DNA of 25,586 nucleotides from BHER01 sp051652245 (GTDB taxonomy: Bacteria; Bacillota_I; Bacilli_A; Culicoidibacterales; Culicoidibacteraceae): NCBI GenBank assembly GCA_051652245.1, contig JBOFTV010000076.1, positions 1 through 25,586 of the forward strand, in the 5' to 3' direction. The position numbers and the translations under genes are program-made. Shown here piece after piece: positions 7,706 through 14,580 of the stretch. Below the pieces are notes generated by a model that saw only the letters and a program-made list of their open reading frames with translations, did no database searches and had not been told where the DNA came from. The stretch's first letter is position 1. Every line of letters starts with the position of its first letter.

Positions 7706-7721
7706 ATTATACCACGTATAA
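7706..7721. promoter_or_regulatory. Palindromic operator over the XRE gene -10 box
   Basis: TTATACCACGTATAA (7707-7721, 6-bp arms, 3-bp centre) overlaps a minus-strand TATAAT at 7711-7706. No good -35 is present at 17 nt. The position suggests autorepression by the XRE protein, about 50 bp upstream of its start codon. Confidence 0.45.
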
Positions 7722-7733
7722 GGGGGTTTGGGA

Positions 7734-7814
7734 ATGATAAAGTACAATTATTTTATTCTTTATTTTAGCGTGGTCAAAAATATAAAGTTAACAATCATTT
7801 TTTTAGCTGTTTAA
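7734..7814 (+). CDS. Possible 26-residue hydrophobic peptide divergent from the XRE regulator
   Basis: ATG 7734 follows AGGGGG by 7 nt and opens a 26-codon frame (MIKYNYFILYFSVVKNIKLT, then IIFLAV). The product is hydrophobic with three Lys, like small membrane peptides, toxins or peptide signals. It is transcribed away from the XRE gene and shares its operator region, but no plus-strand promoter is clear. It may be a chance frame; I list it only because of the ribosome-binding-like sequence and the location. Confidence 0.22.
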   Translation: MIKYNYFILYFSVVKNIKLTIIFLAV

Positions 7815-7963
7815 CTATGGTTGGATGAGTCAATAAATATAAGTCCTAATATCCTAAAAAATTCTTTTTATTCATATTCTTCATTTAAAACATGAATAAT
7901 TTTTTAACTCCTTACCTCTGTTTTATTTTTTTTCGCATAAGACTTTTTAATCACATAAAAGAG

Positions 7964-8566
7964 TTATTTCTGCTTAACATTCACGTCAATAACTTGATAG
8001 AACGCCCCATTTGTATTAGAAACATCCCACACAGCGAGGATAATGTTTGACCCACTCCTATTGTGAGGAATATCAATAATGTGGCTTAACTTTGTTGACG
8101 CAGGCTTGTTGTCATGATTAACTGTGCCAATTAGTTCTAAATCCTCCCGTGCTAATTTCTTGTCGGGATTCCATGATGTCTTTGTCATATAATAATGCCA
8201 TTTACTTGTTTGATGAGGCGCTGTGTAGTGCCAGACAAACTCCAGTGGCCCTGTTTTAATTTCCGTTTCAAGCCAATAATCCTTTTCTTGTTTATCTAGT
8301 TGTTTCCCCAGTGCAGCACCCGCTGAGGCAATTTCGCCATCCTTAGGTCCTCTTTGCGGAAAACCCTTTGCTGCTTCTAATGATTGCGGTTCATAGAGCG
8401 CAAGTCCATATTTTGCTTCACTTCGCTCAATTGTTGCACCATTATAGACGCGACTGGGTGGTGATTTAACATAGCCATGTGCCTCAAGTGGTATGGCTGT
8501 TGTACTAAAAGCAATCCCCACTGCCACTGTACTAGTAAGTACCCATTTCATTTTATCTTTTAACAT
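7964..8566 (-). CDS. Secreted AA10 lytic polysaccharide monooxygenase (chitin/cellulose-active)
   Basis: This 200-residue protein has a signal peptide ending in PLEA, so the mature protein starts at H30 (HGYVKSPPSR). The N-terminal His is one half of the copper histidine brace. The second is H118 in TAPHQTSKWHYYMTK, and F189 in GAFYQVIDV is the usual axial Phe. LPMOs oxidatively cleave crystalline polysaccharide outside the cell using Cu and peroxide or oxygen plus a reductant. There is no CBM or FnIII domain, so it resembles short enterococcal-type AA10 enzymes rather than the longer Listeria ones. The YVKSPPSR start and overall size suggest chitin, but C1-active cellulose activity cannot be excluded. 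AAGG lies 9 nt before the ATG. It is monocistronic, between the XRE regulator and the isomerase operon. Confidence 0.93.
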   Translation of the reverse strand: MLKDKMKWVLTSTVAVGIAFSTTAIPLEAHGYVKSPPSRVYNGATIERSEAKYGLALYEPQSLEAAKGFPQRGPKDGEIASAGAALGKQLDKQEKDYWLETEIKTGPLEFVWHYTAPHQTSKWHYYMTKTSWNPDKKLAREDLELIGTVNHDNKPASTKLSHIIDIPHNRSGSNIILAVWDVSNTNGAFYQVIDVNVKQK

Positions 8567-8620
8567 GATAGGTTACCTTCTTTCCCCTTTAAATTTAGCA
8601 AACTTATTGTTTACAATTTC

Positions 8621-8649
8621 ATTTTATCAAAAAGGTCTCCTTTATTCAA
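8621..8649 (-). promoter_or_regulatory. Probable LPMO promoter with palindrome in the spacer
   Basis: Minus-strand TTGAAT (8649-8644), 17-nt spacer, TAAAAT (8626-8621). The spacer contains the inverted repeat AAAGG-TCT-CCTTT (8631-8643), a plausible repressor site. The leader to ATG 8566 would be about 48 nt. Confidence 0.4.
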
Positions 8650-8767
8650 TCTTATTAATTAAAAACTTTTATTTTTGTATTCCACTCCAAAAAACAAAGA
8701 GACATTACTTTATTTTTGGATTTTTATTAATTAAATGTATTTTATATGTTTTTTCACTATTTTCAAT

Positions 8768-10513
8768 CTACTTAACAAATGCCTGTAGCACTATTACTTT
8801 CCTCCCTAGGCTAATTCCTGTTGGTTTCATTGTATATGTTGAAATATTTGCAGGAATGATGAATGTTTCAGCATAGTGTATAATAAATGGCTCAAATGAA
8901 TTGGTTGGACTTTCGATTGTAATTTCTTCTCCTTCGACTAAATTTAGCATCTGTACTGTCTGATTAGTTTTATAGGTTGAAACTTCATCGAAGGTATACC
9001 TTTTTGTTTCAATAAATTCTAATTCGTGGAGTCCTGTTTTCTCTACTTTGAAGTGTTCATTATTTTCTAGGACTTCAAATTGATTGTATAATTCCCGCGC
9101 AACAAATGTTGCATCATACTTGTAATTCATCACTGCTTGCCCCTCTTTTAAGTGAAGGGGCCTCGCAATACCATCTAACCCAACGCGATCCCAATCCCAT
9201 AACTTAAAAGTGAAAATATAGGCCGAGGCACTGATTTCAAGAACCATTGTCCCTGCCCCTGAGCAGTGAATTGTTCCGGGTGGAATAAGAAAGTGATCAT
9301 GAGGTTTTGTTTGAATCATGTTGACATATTTTTCTGCCGGAAAGCTTATTTCCCCTGCTGCCGCTGCAACTAAATCCGTTTCCATAGCAGCTGCGTCAAC
9401 ACCATCTTTTACACCAATGTAGACTATTGCTCCTGGTTGAGCATCTAATAAATAATAACTCTCTTCTTGAGTATATGGCATCCCATACTCTTGTCTAATA
9501 AAGTCTGCTGTTGGGTGGACTTGTAAACTTAGATTCTGACCACCATCCATTGTATCAAGAAAGTCAAAACGAATGGGAAACTCAGCTCCAAAACGGGCAT
9601 AGACTTTTTCTCCCAATAATTGGATTGGCTTATACTGCACTAAATTGATACTTGGCATCTCAAAGATAATCTCATCAAATGCTAATAACAAACTGTTTTC
9701 TTCTGGTACTCCATCAAAACTCCAAGCAAAATTAGCTTCCTTGCGGTCTAAATCACAAACTTCTTTCATCCATTGTCCACCCCAAACACCCGGATCAAAA
9801 TATGGAACAACACGAAATGGCTGATTTATTGCCTGTGTCAGCCCACTAATAAAAGCTGCTTGCGAAATCATCTTAGGCTGATTGGCTTTATTAGTATCCA
9901 ACCAAAAATCAACATAATCATACAATGCTTTTTTATGTTTATCAGCAATACGCCATTCAATAAAAAAGCCTCGCTTATACTTTCGCAAGAAATCTTCATC
10001 ATCATTTTCCTGTTTAAAGTTTGGCATCCCTCGGCGATAGCGCAATTGAATCTCCCACCTTGCTAAGTCTGCATACACTAAAATATCCCCGCGGGAAATG
10101 ATGCTTGCACCGACACCATAAATTAGTGTTCTCCCTCGTGCGTGATTCATTATCTTTTTGGCATTTTTTAGCTTAGCATCATCGACAAAATCCGTTAATT
10201 TACCATAATACATTACACCTCGAACACGGTCATCTGTTAGATGGGCTTTCATCATTGTTGTTAGAACTTTTCCTTCATAAAAGATATCTTCTGCCACAAT
10301 GATCGTATCTGGCTTTAATTTTTCAATTAAATTTGTTAGCACTTCGTCATCATCTACCCCCGGGTAACAATCCACAACAATTGTCTTTGCGCTGGGATTT
10401 CCAAGTAATTTTGTAGTGATTTGAGCGTAGCCCTCAAATACTTCTTCCTCCATGCCTGTCACACTAACTGCTGGAAATTTATTGTATGTCGAACGTCGAT
10501 TAGTAGATTTCAT
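8768..10513 (-). CDS. Large class I mannose-6-phosphate isomerase-like protein with extra N-terminal domain
   Basis: At 581 residues this is nearly twice the usual bacterial PMI (about 315). The isomerase-like part begins near 234 (RVVPYFDPGVWGG). It keeps the zinc-ligand pattern: Q331 and H333 in LSLQVHP, E350/E351 in QEESYYLL and H416 in IPPGTIHCSG. It therefore probably interconverts an aldose- and ketose-phosphate. Residues 1-230 form a separate domain with VVDCYPGVDDDEV, ARGRTLIYGVGASII and VYADLARWEIQ. This looks related to segments beside nucleotide/uridine-kinase-like folds, but no Walker A loop is visible, so I give it no function. ATG 10513 follows AAGGGGG by about 8 nt and is 1 nt from the previous stop. 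It is the last gene of the three-isomerase operon. Confidence 0.82.
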   Translation of the reverse strand: MKSTNRRSTYNKFPAVSVTGMEEEVFEGYAQITTKLLGNPSAKTIVVDCYPGVDDDEVLTNLIEKLKPDTIIVAEDIFYEGKVLTTMMKAHLTDDRVRGVMYYGKLTDFVDDAKLKNAKKIMNHARGRTLIYGVGASIISRGDILVYADLARWEIQLRYRRGMPNFKQENDDEDFLRKYKRGFFIEWRIADKHKKALYDYVDFWLDTNKANQPKMISQAAFISGLTQAINQPFRVVPYFDPGVWGGQWMKEVCDLDRKEANFAWSFDGVPEENSLLLAFDEIIFEMPSINLVQYKPIQLLGEKVYARFGAEFPIRFDFLDTMDGGQNLSLQVHPTADFIRQEYGMPYTQEESYYLLDAQPGAIVYIGVKDGVDAAAMETDLVAAAAGEISFPAEKYVNMIQTKPHDHFLIPPGTIHCSGAGTMVLEISASAYIFTFKLWDWDRVGLDGIARPLHLKEGQAVMNYKYDATFVARELYNQFEVLENNEHFKVEKTGLHELEFIETKRYTFDEVSTYKTNQTVQMLNLVEGEEITIESPTNSFEPFIIHYAETFIIPANISTYTMKPTGISLGRKVIVLQAFVK

Positions 10514-10514
10514 G

Positions 10515-11081
10515 TTAGCATCCCCCTTTTTTTCGATAAATTATTTGACCATTCTCTTTAAATATACGGTAACCAAATTCTTGGATTTCAATTGCTGTAT
10601 AATCATGCCCTGCTGTTGTTGGCCAGCAGGCACCAACTTTTAAATCAAAAGCGCCTGTGTTTACCAGCCGATGAGCAACCTTTCCATCAATGTGATGCAA
10701 GCTTCCGGGGCGAACTTCTTGGGCCCATGTTTCGCCCTCATCATCCATCATTAATAGTAACCCTTCCCCTGTAATACCAAAATAAAATTCCGCACAGTTT
10801 CTATCTTCATGAAAATGCCCGCGTGTCATATTACATTCCGTTCCAATTAAAATAGGATGAATAATTGTTAAACCCCAGTTTAAATTTCCCTGCTGATTGT
10901 TATCACCCTCAAAATAGGAATAGACAGTATATGCTGTGGTCTCATTAAGCCTACGCACTGCTTCCACATCTTGATATAGGTGAGCCAACCCTGTAAACGG
11001 TTTTTGATAGTGTTCTACAGCTTTTCCTTTGATGACACCCTTTTCCATAAAATGCCAGGCTTTTGCTTGTTCAATTTTCAT
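10515..11081 (-). CDS. Cupin-type (archaeal-like) glucose-6-phosphate isomerase, short paralogue
   Basis: This 188-residue protein has one cupin barrel. The metal-binding set of cupin phosphoglucose isomerases is intact: H89 and H91 in RGHFH, E98 in AEFYFGITGEG, H137 in VAHRLVNTG. Family members (PF06560) interconvert glucose- and fructose-6-phosphate using Fe, Mn or similar metal in the cytoplasm. ATG 11081 overlaps the upstream stop (ATGA), with GGGAGGAG 8 nt upstream, showing tight coupling. The presence of a second cupin isomerase before it and a PMI-like protein after it suggests that the actual substrate may be another hexose phosphate rather than central-glycolysis G6P. Confidence 0.85.
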   Translation of the reverse strand: MKIEQAKAWHFMEKGVIKGKAVEHYQKPFTGLAHLYQDVEAVRRLNETTAYTVYSYFEGDNNQQGNLNWGLTIIHPILIGTECNMTRGHFHEDRNCAEFYFGITGEGLLLMMDDEGETWAQEVRPGSLHHIDGKVAHRLVNTGAFDLKVGACWPTTAGHDYTAIEIQEFGYRIFKENGQIIYRKKGGC

Positions 11082-11857
11082 GGTCTAAACTCCTCCCATT
11101 GTCTTTTTGCTCTTTGTGGTTGTGCCACAAAGAGAAATAAATCTGGATTTTCTTTAAATTGTTCATAGATCGATCGACCGGAAATAATTCCAAAATCAGA
11201 GTAACTTCTAGGTGTGCAAACTTCTATTGTTGTAACTTCATATTGCGGGTTTTGATGCCAGACAATCTCACGTCCATTCAAAATTGGAAACCAGGCCAAC
11301 CCTCCATGCTCACGCGTTTTTGTATAGTCAAAGCCAAAGTCTCTTACACACCATGCCCCAAATGTTAACTCAATATCCACGTCTGCGCTAATTGTTGCAT
11401 GCCCCCATCCTGGTGGTACTATTACTATATCACCAGGTTTTGCATAGACTGCAAAGCATCTCCCCGGATTATCTTCTACAGTTTCTTGCATATAAATGTA
11501 CGCATATCCTGTCCAAATTTCATACACCTCTGGTGTTGACATTCCGCATGATTGTGAAACTGCATGAACATGCCCCTGTGACCTAATTGGCTCTACTCCA
11601 AGTGAACCACTAGCGTAAGTCACCGCACCATACAATAGGTTTCTTTTTGCCATTAAGTGCTTATCCTCCATATTTCCAACATCCATTGCAATTGCATAAA
11701 CTACTTCCGGCCCTTGGCAGTTTGGATATAGTAAATTTTTTCTAATCGAAGCTAATGTTCTAATTTCCACTTCCGGTCCAAAAACGTCTTTTCCATAGGT
11801 AAATCCTAAGGGATTTTTTGTTGGTTTGATATCAAAACCAGGACTAAATTTCATCAT
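11078..11857 (-). CDS. Cupin-type glucose-6-phosphate isomerase-like protein, long paralogue
   Basis: This 259-residue cupin protein has a complete metal site: H96 and H98 in QGHVH, E110 (or E113) in TPEVYEIW and H153 in PPGWGHATI. The flanks RNLLYGAVTYASGSLG and VRDFGFDYTKTREHGG are longer than in the short cPGI. It probably acts in the cytoplasm on a phosphorylated sugar. It is the first gene of the isomerase operon: ATG 11857, GAGG 7 nt upstream, and a promoter at 11892-11920 preceded by the CelR-type palindrome. Its last codons overlap the next start by 4 bp. The substrate is inferred by family only. Confidence 0.82.
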   Translation of the reverse strand: MMKFSPGFDIKPTKNPLGFTYGKDVFGPEVEIRTLASIRKNLLYPNCQGPEVVYAIAMDVGNMEDKHLMAKRNLLYGAVTYASGSLGVEPIRSQGHVHAVSQSCGMSTPEVYEIWTGYAYIYMQETVEDNPGRCFAVYAKPGDIVIVPPGWGHATISADVDIELTFGAWCVRDFGFDYTKTREHGGLAWFPILNGREIVWHQNPQYEVTTIEVCTPRSYSDFGIISGRSIYEQFKENPDLFLFVAQPQRAKRQWEEFRP

Positions 11858-11891
11858 TTTCTTGCCTCACTTCATCTTATTTCTTACCTAC

Positions 11892-11920
11892 ATTGTACCC
11901 AAGTTAGCCATCATTGGCTA
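11892..11920 (-). promoter_or_regulatory. Promoter of the cupin isomerase operon (activator-type)
   Basis: Minus-strand TAGCCA (11920-11915), 17-nt spacer, TACAAT (11897-11892). The -35 is very poor, consistent with a need for an activator. Start near 11885 gives a leader of about 28 nt. An inverted repeat TTAGCCA/TGGCTAA (11904-11910 and 11915-11921) covers the -35 and could be a repressor site. Confidence 0.5.
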
Positions 11921-11929
11921 ATTGCTATT

Positions 11930-11947
11930 TTCCTAAGGTCTTAGGAA
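11930..11947. promoter_or_regulatory. CelR-type operator upstream of the cupin isomerase operon
   Basis: TTCCTAAGGTCTTAGGAA is a perfect palindrome with 8-bp arms around GT. It has the same arms, length (18 bp) and distance to the -35 (9 nt) as the site at 6981-6998. This is strong internal evidence that one activator controls both operons. Confidence 0.65.
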
Positions 11948-12016
11948 CTTTGGACTCAATAACGTGTGCCTCCATTGGTCTTCCATCATTTATTTTATTA
12001 CAGCTAAATTTCACAC

Positions 12017-12060
12017 ATTCTTGTGTAATTTCACAAGAATATGTGAAATTACACAAGAAT
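12017..12060. repeat. Perfect 18-bp inverted repeat in the divergent promoter region
   Basis: Arm 12017-12034 is the exact reverse complement of 12043-12060, with an 8-bp spacer AAGAATAT. Each arm itself contains the near-palindrome GTGTAATTTCAC, and TTCTTGTG/CACAAGAA pairs inside the left half (12018-12025 with 12032-12039). This gives nested dyads suited to cooperative binding of dimers. It lies 13 bp upstream of the -35 of the XRE/TPR regulator gene, so that regulator is the natural binder. Confidence 0.7.
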
Positions 12061-12073
12061 ATTGTCTGTTTCC

Positions 12074-12102
12074 TTTACAAACGATATATCATTCCTTATA
12101 AT
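12074..12102 (+). promoter_or_regulatory. Promoter of the XRE/TPR regulator gene
   Basis: TTTACA (12074-12079), a 17-nt spacer and a perfect TATAAT (12097-12102) form a strong sigma-A promoter. The start would be near 12109, about 27 nt before the proposed TTG start codon. Confidence 0.7.
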
Positions 12103-12132
12103 TGTAGTATATTCTATTTATAAGGAATGATA
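12087..12132. promoter_or_regulatory. 15-bp inverted repeat spanning -10 box and ribosome binding site
   Basis: TATCATTCCTTATAA (12087-12101) and its exact reverse complement (12118-12132) flank a 16-bp spacer. The left arm contains the -10 and the right arm contains the TAAGGA ribosome binding site. It could be a repressor operator. If transcription began upstream of the left arm, it could also act as an RNA hairpin hiding the ribosome binding site. Confidence 0.6.
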
Positions 12133-12135
12133 ATA

Positions 12136-13056
12136 TTGACGGACTTAGATAAACTTGGAAGCACTATCAGAAGTTTTCGGAAGCAGCGTGGAATTTCTCA
12201 GGAAGAGCTTTGCAATGACTATTTTACAAGAAGACACCTTGTCTCAATTGAGCAAGGTAAAGCCCGCCCCAAAATTGATATTTTGTTTCATATCTGTGAA
12301 ACATTAAAAATTTCTGTGTCTGATTTACTTACCGCTGCAAATGTTGATGATTACTATCAATTTAAGGAGAGCAAGGAAATTTATCGCACGCTTTTTCTGC
12401 GGGGACGTTTTAGCGAAATTTCCTACTTTATCCCTTCTTTTTTAAAAGTTTTAGAAAAACCCCTTCCCCTAGATGAGCGGCGTGAAGTTCTTCATCTCCT
12501 TTCAAATGCCTATTTTTATGGTCAAAAGGATGTTCAAAAATCAATTGATATCATCCGTGATGATATCAATTTCAATTCAATCATTTCACCTTTTCGACCA
12601 AGTCTACATGAGTCCACGTTGCTTTCTGACTATATTCGCTTTAACCCTGATGTCCAAGAACTTGCCCCAATCATTGATAAAATTCTTGATTTTTCTTATC
12701 CTTCAATTGAACCCTACTTAGGCTTTGCTATTTGTCGTCATTATTACCAAAATAACCGCTGGCAGGAGCTTCTTAATTTAGCCCAAAAGCTCATCATTGA
12801 CTTACCTGCGAACAAGAATTTATCCACGCTAACATTTTTCTATGCCTACCACGGTGTTGGTTTAGTTATGCTTGGTCAAAAGGATAAAGGCGTAACACTC
12901 ATTTCTCATGGCTTAATTCTTGCAATCCTCCATCAAGAAAATCTCTCTGCTAAAGAAATTATTGATATAGCAAAGCAAGCGCATGTTTATGCCGAAGTTC
13001 ATCAAATTGCAGCCCCATTTTTCCCCAAAAAGAAGGTTCCTCAAGTAAAACAATAA
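12136..13056 (+). CDS. XRE-family regulator with TPR-like C-terminal domain (Rgg/PlcR-like)
   Basis: This regulator of about 306 residues has an N-terminal HTH (roughly 5-60: TIRSFRKQRGISQEEL, then RRHLVSIEQGKARP). About 230 residues of helical, TPR-like repeats follow, the layout of RRNPP peptide-sensing regulators such as Rgg and PlcR. The proposed start is TTG 12136 because TAAGGA lies 9 nt upstream; an ATG at 12127 is in frame but directly abuts that site. It is divergent from the cupin isomerase operon. Two large inverted repeats lie in and upstream of its promoter, so autoregulation is likely. No peptide pheromone gene was found next to it, so the ligand may be a metabolite or a distant peptide. 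Confidence 0.8.
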   Translation: MTDLDKLGSTIRSFRKQRGISQEELCNDYFTRRHLVSIEQGKARPKIDILFHICETLKISVSDLLTAANVDDYYQFKESKEIYRTLFLRGRFSEISYFIPSFLKVLEKPLPLDERREVLHLLSNAYFYGQKDVQKSIDIIRDDINFNSIISPFRPSLHESTLLSDYIRFNPDVQELAPIIDKILDFSYPSIEPYLGFAICRHYYQNNRWQELLNLAQKLIIDLPANKNLSTLTFFYAYHGVGLVMLGQKDKGVTLISHGLILAILHQENLSAKEIIDIAKQAHVYAEVHQIAAPFFPKKKVPQVKQ

Positions 13057-13057
13057 T

Positions 13058-13095
13058 AAAAAAAGACGAAACACAAGCATGTTTCGTCTTTTTTT
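13058..13095. terminator. Bidirectional rho-independent terminator
   Basis: A perfect 16-bp stem AAAAAAAGACGAAACA / TGTTTCGTCTTTTTTT with a 6-nt CAAGCA loop. The A- and T-tracts allow termination on both strands. It ends both the XRE/TPR regulator (plus) and the permease operon (minus), whose stop codon abuts it. Confidence 0.92.
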
Positions 13096-14561
13096 TATTC
13101 CCCTTCATACCTTAGTTTAGCAAATGACATCGCATAAGCAGCAGCTGCTGCTGCAAGATACATCATAACATAGACCCACTCAACACGAAAGCCAATGCTT
13201 GCAAACACCCCATTATCTTGCACGACCGTAAAGAATAATGTTTCTGTATGAATGATTCCTAGTAGGGCACAGAGGGCCCCTACGCCCAAAGCGTAGCTTG
13301 CTTTTTTCCAATCCCGCGTAATGGCGAAATAAAGCATACTCCCCCAAACAAGTGAAATAATCATTGACCCCTTTGTTAAGAAAAGCGGGGCAGCTCCATT
13401 ATTGAAAAAGACCTCCATCAATGGCAGCGCTGCCACAAAAAACATCAGCCCATAAAACTCTTGCTTTTCTCCCACAAATGCCCCATGTGAGCTAATACAA
13501 CCAATAAACACAAGCACGGGTAAGACAATTGCTGCTGGAATCAAGCTCCCAATCACACCACCAATTCCTAAGACACCAATAATAATAAAAGTCCCCCCCA
13601 CTAATAGCTGGTATGCTGTTCCCGCTTTCGCCTGTTTCCACCCCGGATAGCCCCACATTATTCCTAAATTAAATGGATTCCCAAAAATTGCTGAAATAAA
13701 TGAAATAATATTTATCCCCACTGATGTTATTGTAATATCATAATTATCTCCTACACTCCGCGCCTGCTCAACACCTTGGAAATTTGCAACACTTTCCAAA
13801 ATTGTAAAGCCAATAATTAGCGGTAAATACTTCAATGCTTCTAAAAACCCAGTCATTAAATTGCCAAAATAGTTGCCGTCAATGATCGCTCCTGGCAAGT
13901 AGAAACCAATTGTTTTTGTACTTTCAATGATTGTCCCAAATTTAATGTCTTGCATCACAAAACCAACAATAATACCCGCTACCACACCGATGACAACCGG
14001 TGATATTTTTGTCTTAATATTAGCCAAATAAATAATGATGACCACCATCAGAGATGCAAAGCCCATAACAGGTGTTTGAAAAATTGATGATAGGGGACTC
14101 ATGACAAGCCATGCAAGTGAGCCACCCGCAAGTGAGCCAAAAAGCACTGGTGATGGAATTAATTTAACAAACCGCTCCCCCATCAAACTAATTAATAAAC
14201 TTAACACCGAACTAATCATATTAAAAGCCATCCCTGTAAAAATAACGAGCGTCACATCACCCGTTGCCTCAAAAATCCCTAGCAACGTAAATAGCCACAC
14301 AAAAAACCGCCCCGACGTAATTCCACCCGGCATTGCAACAATGGAATCATCACCCGTTTTCACCTTGAGACGCTCTCCTAATAAATAGAAGAAAATGCCC
14401 GAAAGCAATAACCCTAATGTTGTTGCCGGTAAAATCTTTGTAAATAGCGCATCCCCAATAACACTTAAAATTGCTATTCCTGATAATAATTTTGGAAAAA
14501 TATCAAAAAGCACACCCAAAAAAGCATCCAAATCTCCTTGCCGAAAAAAAGACTTTTTCAT
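13095..14561 (-). CDS. NCS2-like (xanthine/uracil permease family) transporter
   Basis: This 488-residue integral membrane protein has about 12-14 hydrophobic segments. Features recalling the NCS2/AzgA nucleobase transporters include SIVAMPGGITSGRFF near 72-86, an FTGMAFN segment, FTILESVANFQGVEQAR around 250-270 and NPFNLGIMWGYPGW. It is somewhat long for NCS2 and I am not certain of the subfamily; sulfate-permease-type relatives share the fold. It is the last gene of a three-gene operon with a RibD-C-like reductase and an SDR enzyme, 19 bp after the SDR stop. It probably imports the compound those enzymes process, which could be a purine, pteridine, pyrimidine or uronate-like molecule. Confidence 0.65.
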   Translation of the reverse strand: MKKSFFRQGDLDAFLGVLFDIFPKLLSGIAILSVIGDALFTKILPATTLGLLLSGIFFYLLGERLKVKTGDDSIVAMPGGITSGRFFVWLFTLLGIFEATGDVTLVIFTGMAFNMISSVLSLLISLMGERFVKLIPSPVLFGSLAGGSLAWLVMSPLSSIFQTPVMGFASLMVVIIIYLANIKTKISPVVIGVVAGIIVGFVMQDIKFGTIIESTKTIGFYLPGAIIDGNYFGNLMTGFLEALKYLPLIIGFTILESVANFQGVEQARSVGDNYDITITSVGINIISFISAIFGNPFNLGIMWGYPGWKQAKAGTAYQLLVGGTFIIIGVLGIGGVIGSLIPAAIVLPVLVFIGCISSHGAFVGEKQEFYGLMFFVAALPLMEVFFNNGAAPLFLTKGSMIISLVWGSMLYFAITRDWKKASYALGVGALCALLGIIHTETLFFTVVQDNGVFASIGFRVEWVYVMMYLAAAAAAYAMSFAKLRYEGE

Positions 14562-14580
14562 AAAATTCTACTCCTCCCAT

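Larger units (their letters stand above)
7660..7963. other. Gap between XRE regulator and LPMO gene
   Basis: This 304-bp AT-rich gap contains the XRE promoter/operator (7706-7721) and the possible micro-ORF (7734-7814). A weak AT hairpin TTCAT/ATGAA lies near 7880-7900, followed on the plus strand by a T-run. I see no clear terminator for the LPMO gene on the minus strand. Confidence 0.4.

Noticed and set aside
8687..8719. AT-rich hairpin CCAAAAA...TTTTTGG downstream of the PMI-like gene
   Set aside because: Weak stem with a mismatch and no T-run following it on the minus strand; not convincing as a terminator.
11914..12123. 69-codon plus-strand frame as a peptide pheromone for the XRE/TPR regulator
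   Set aside because: It runs through the operators and promoters, lacks a ribosome binding site and has no signal-peptide layout.
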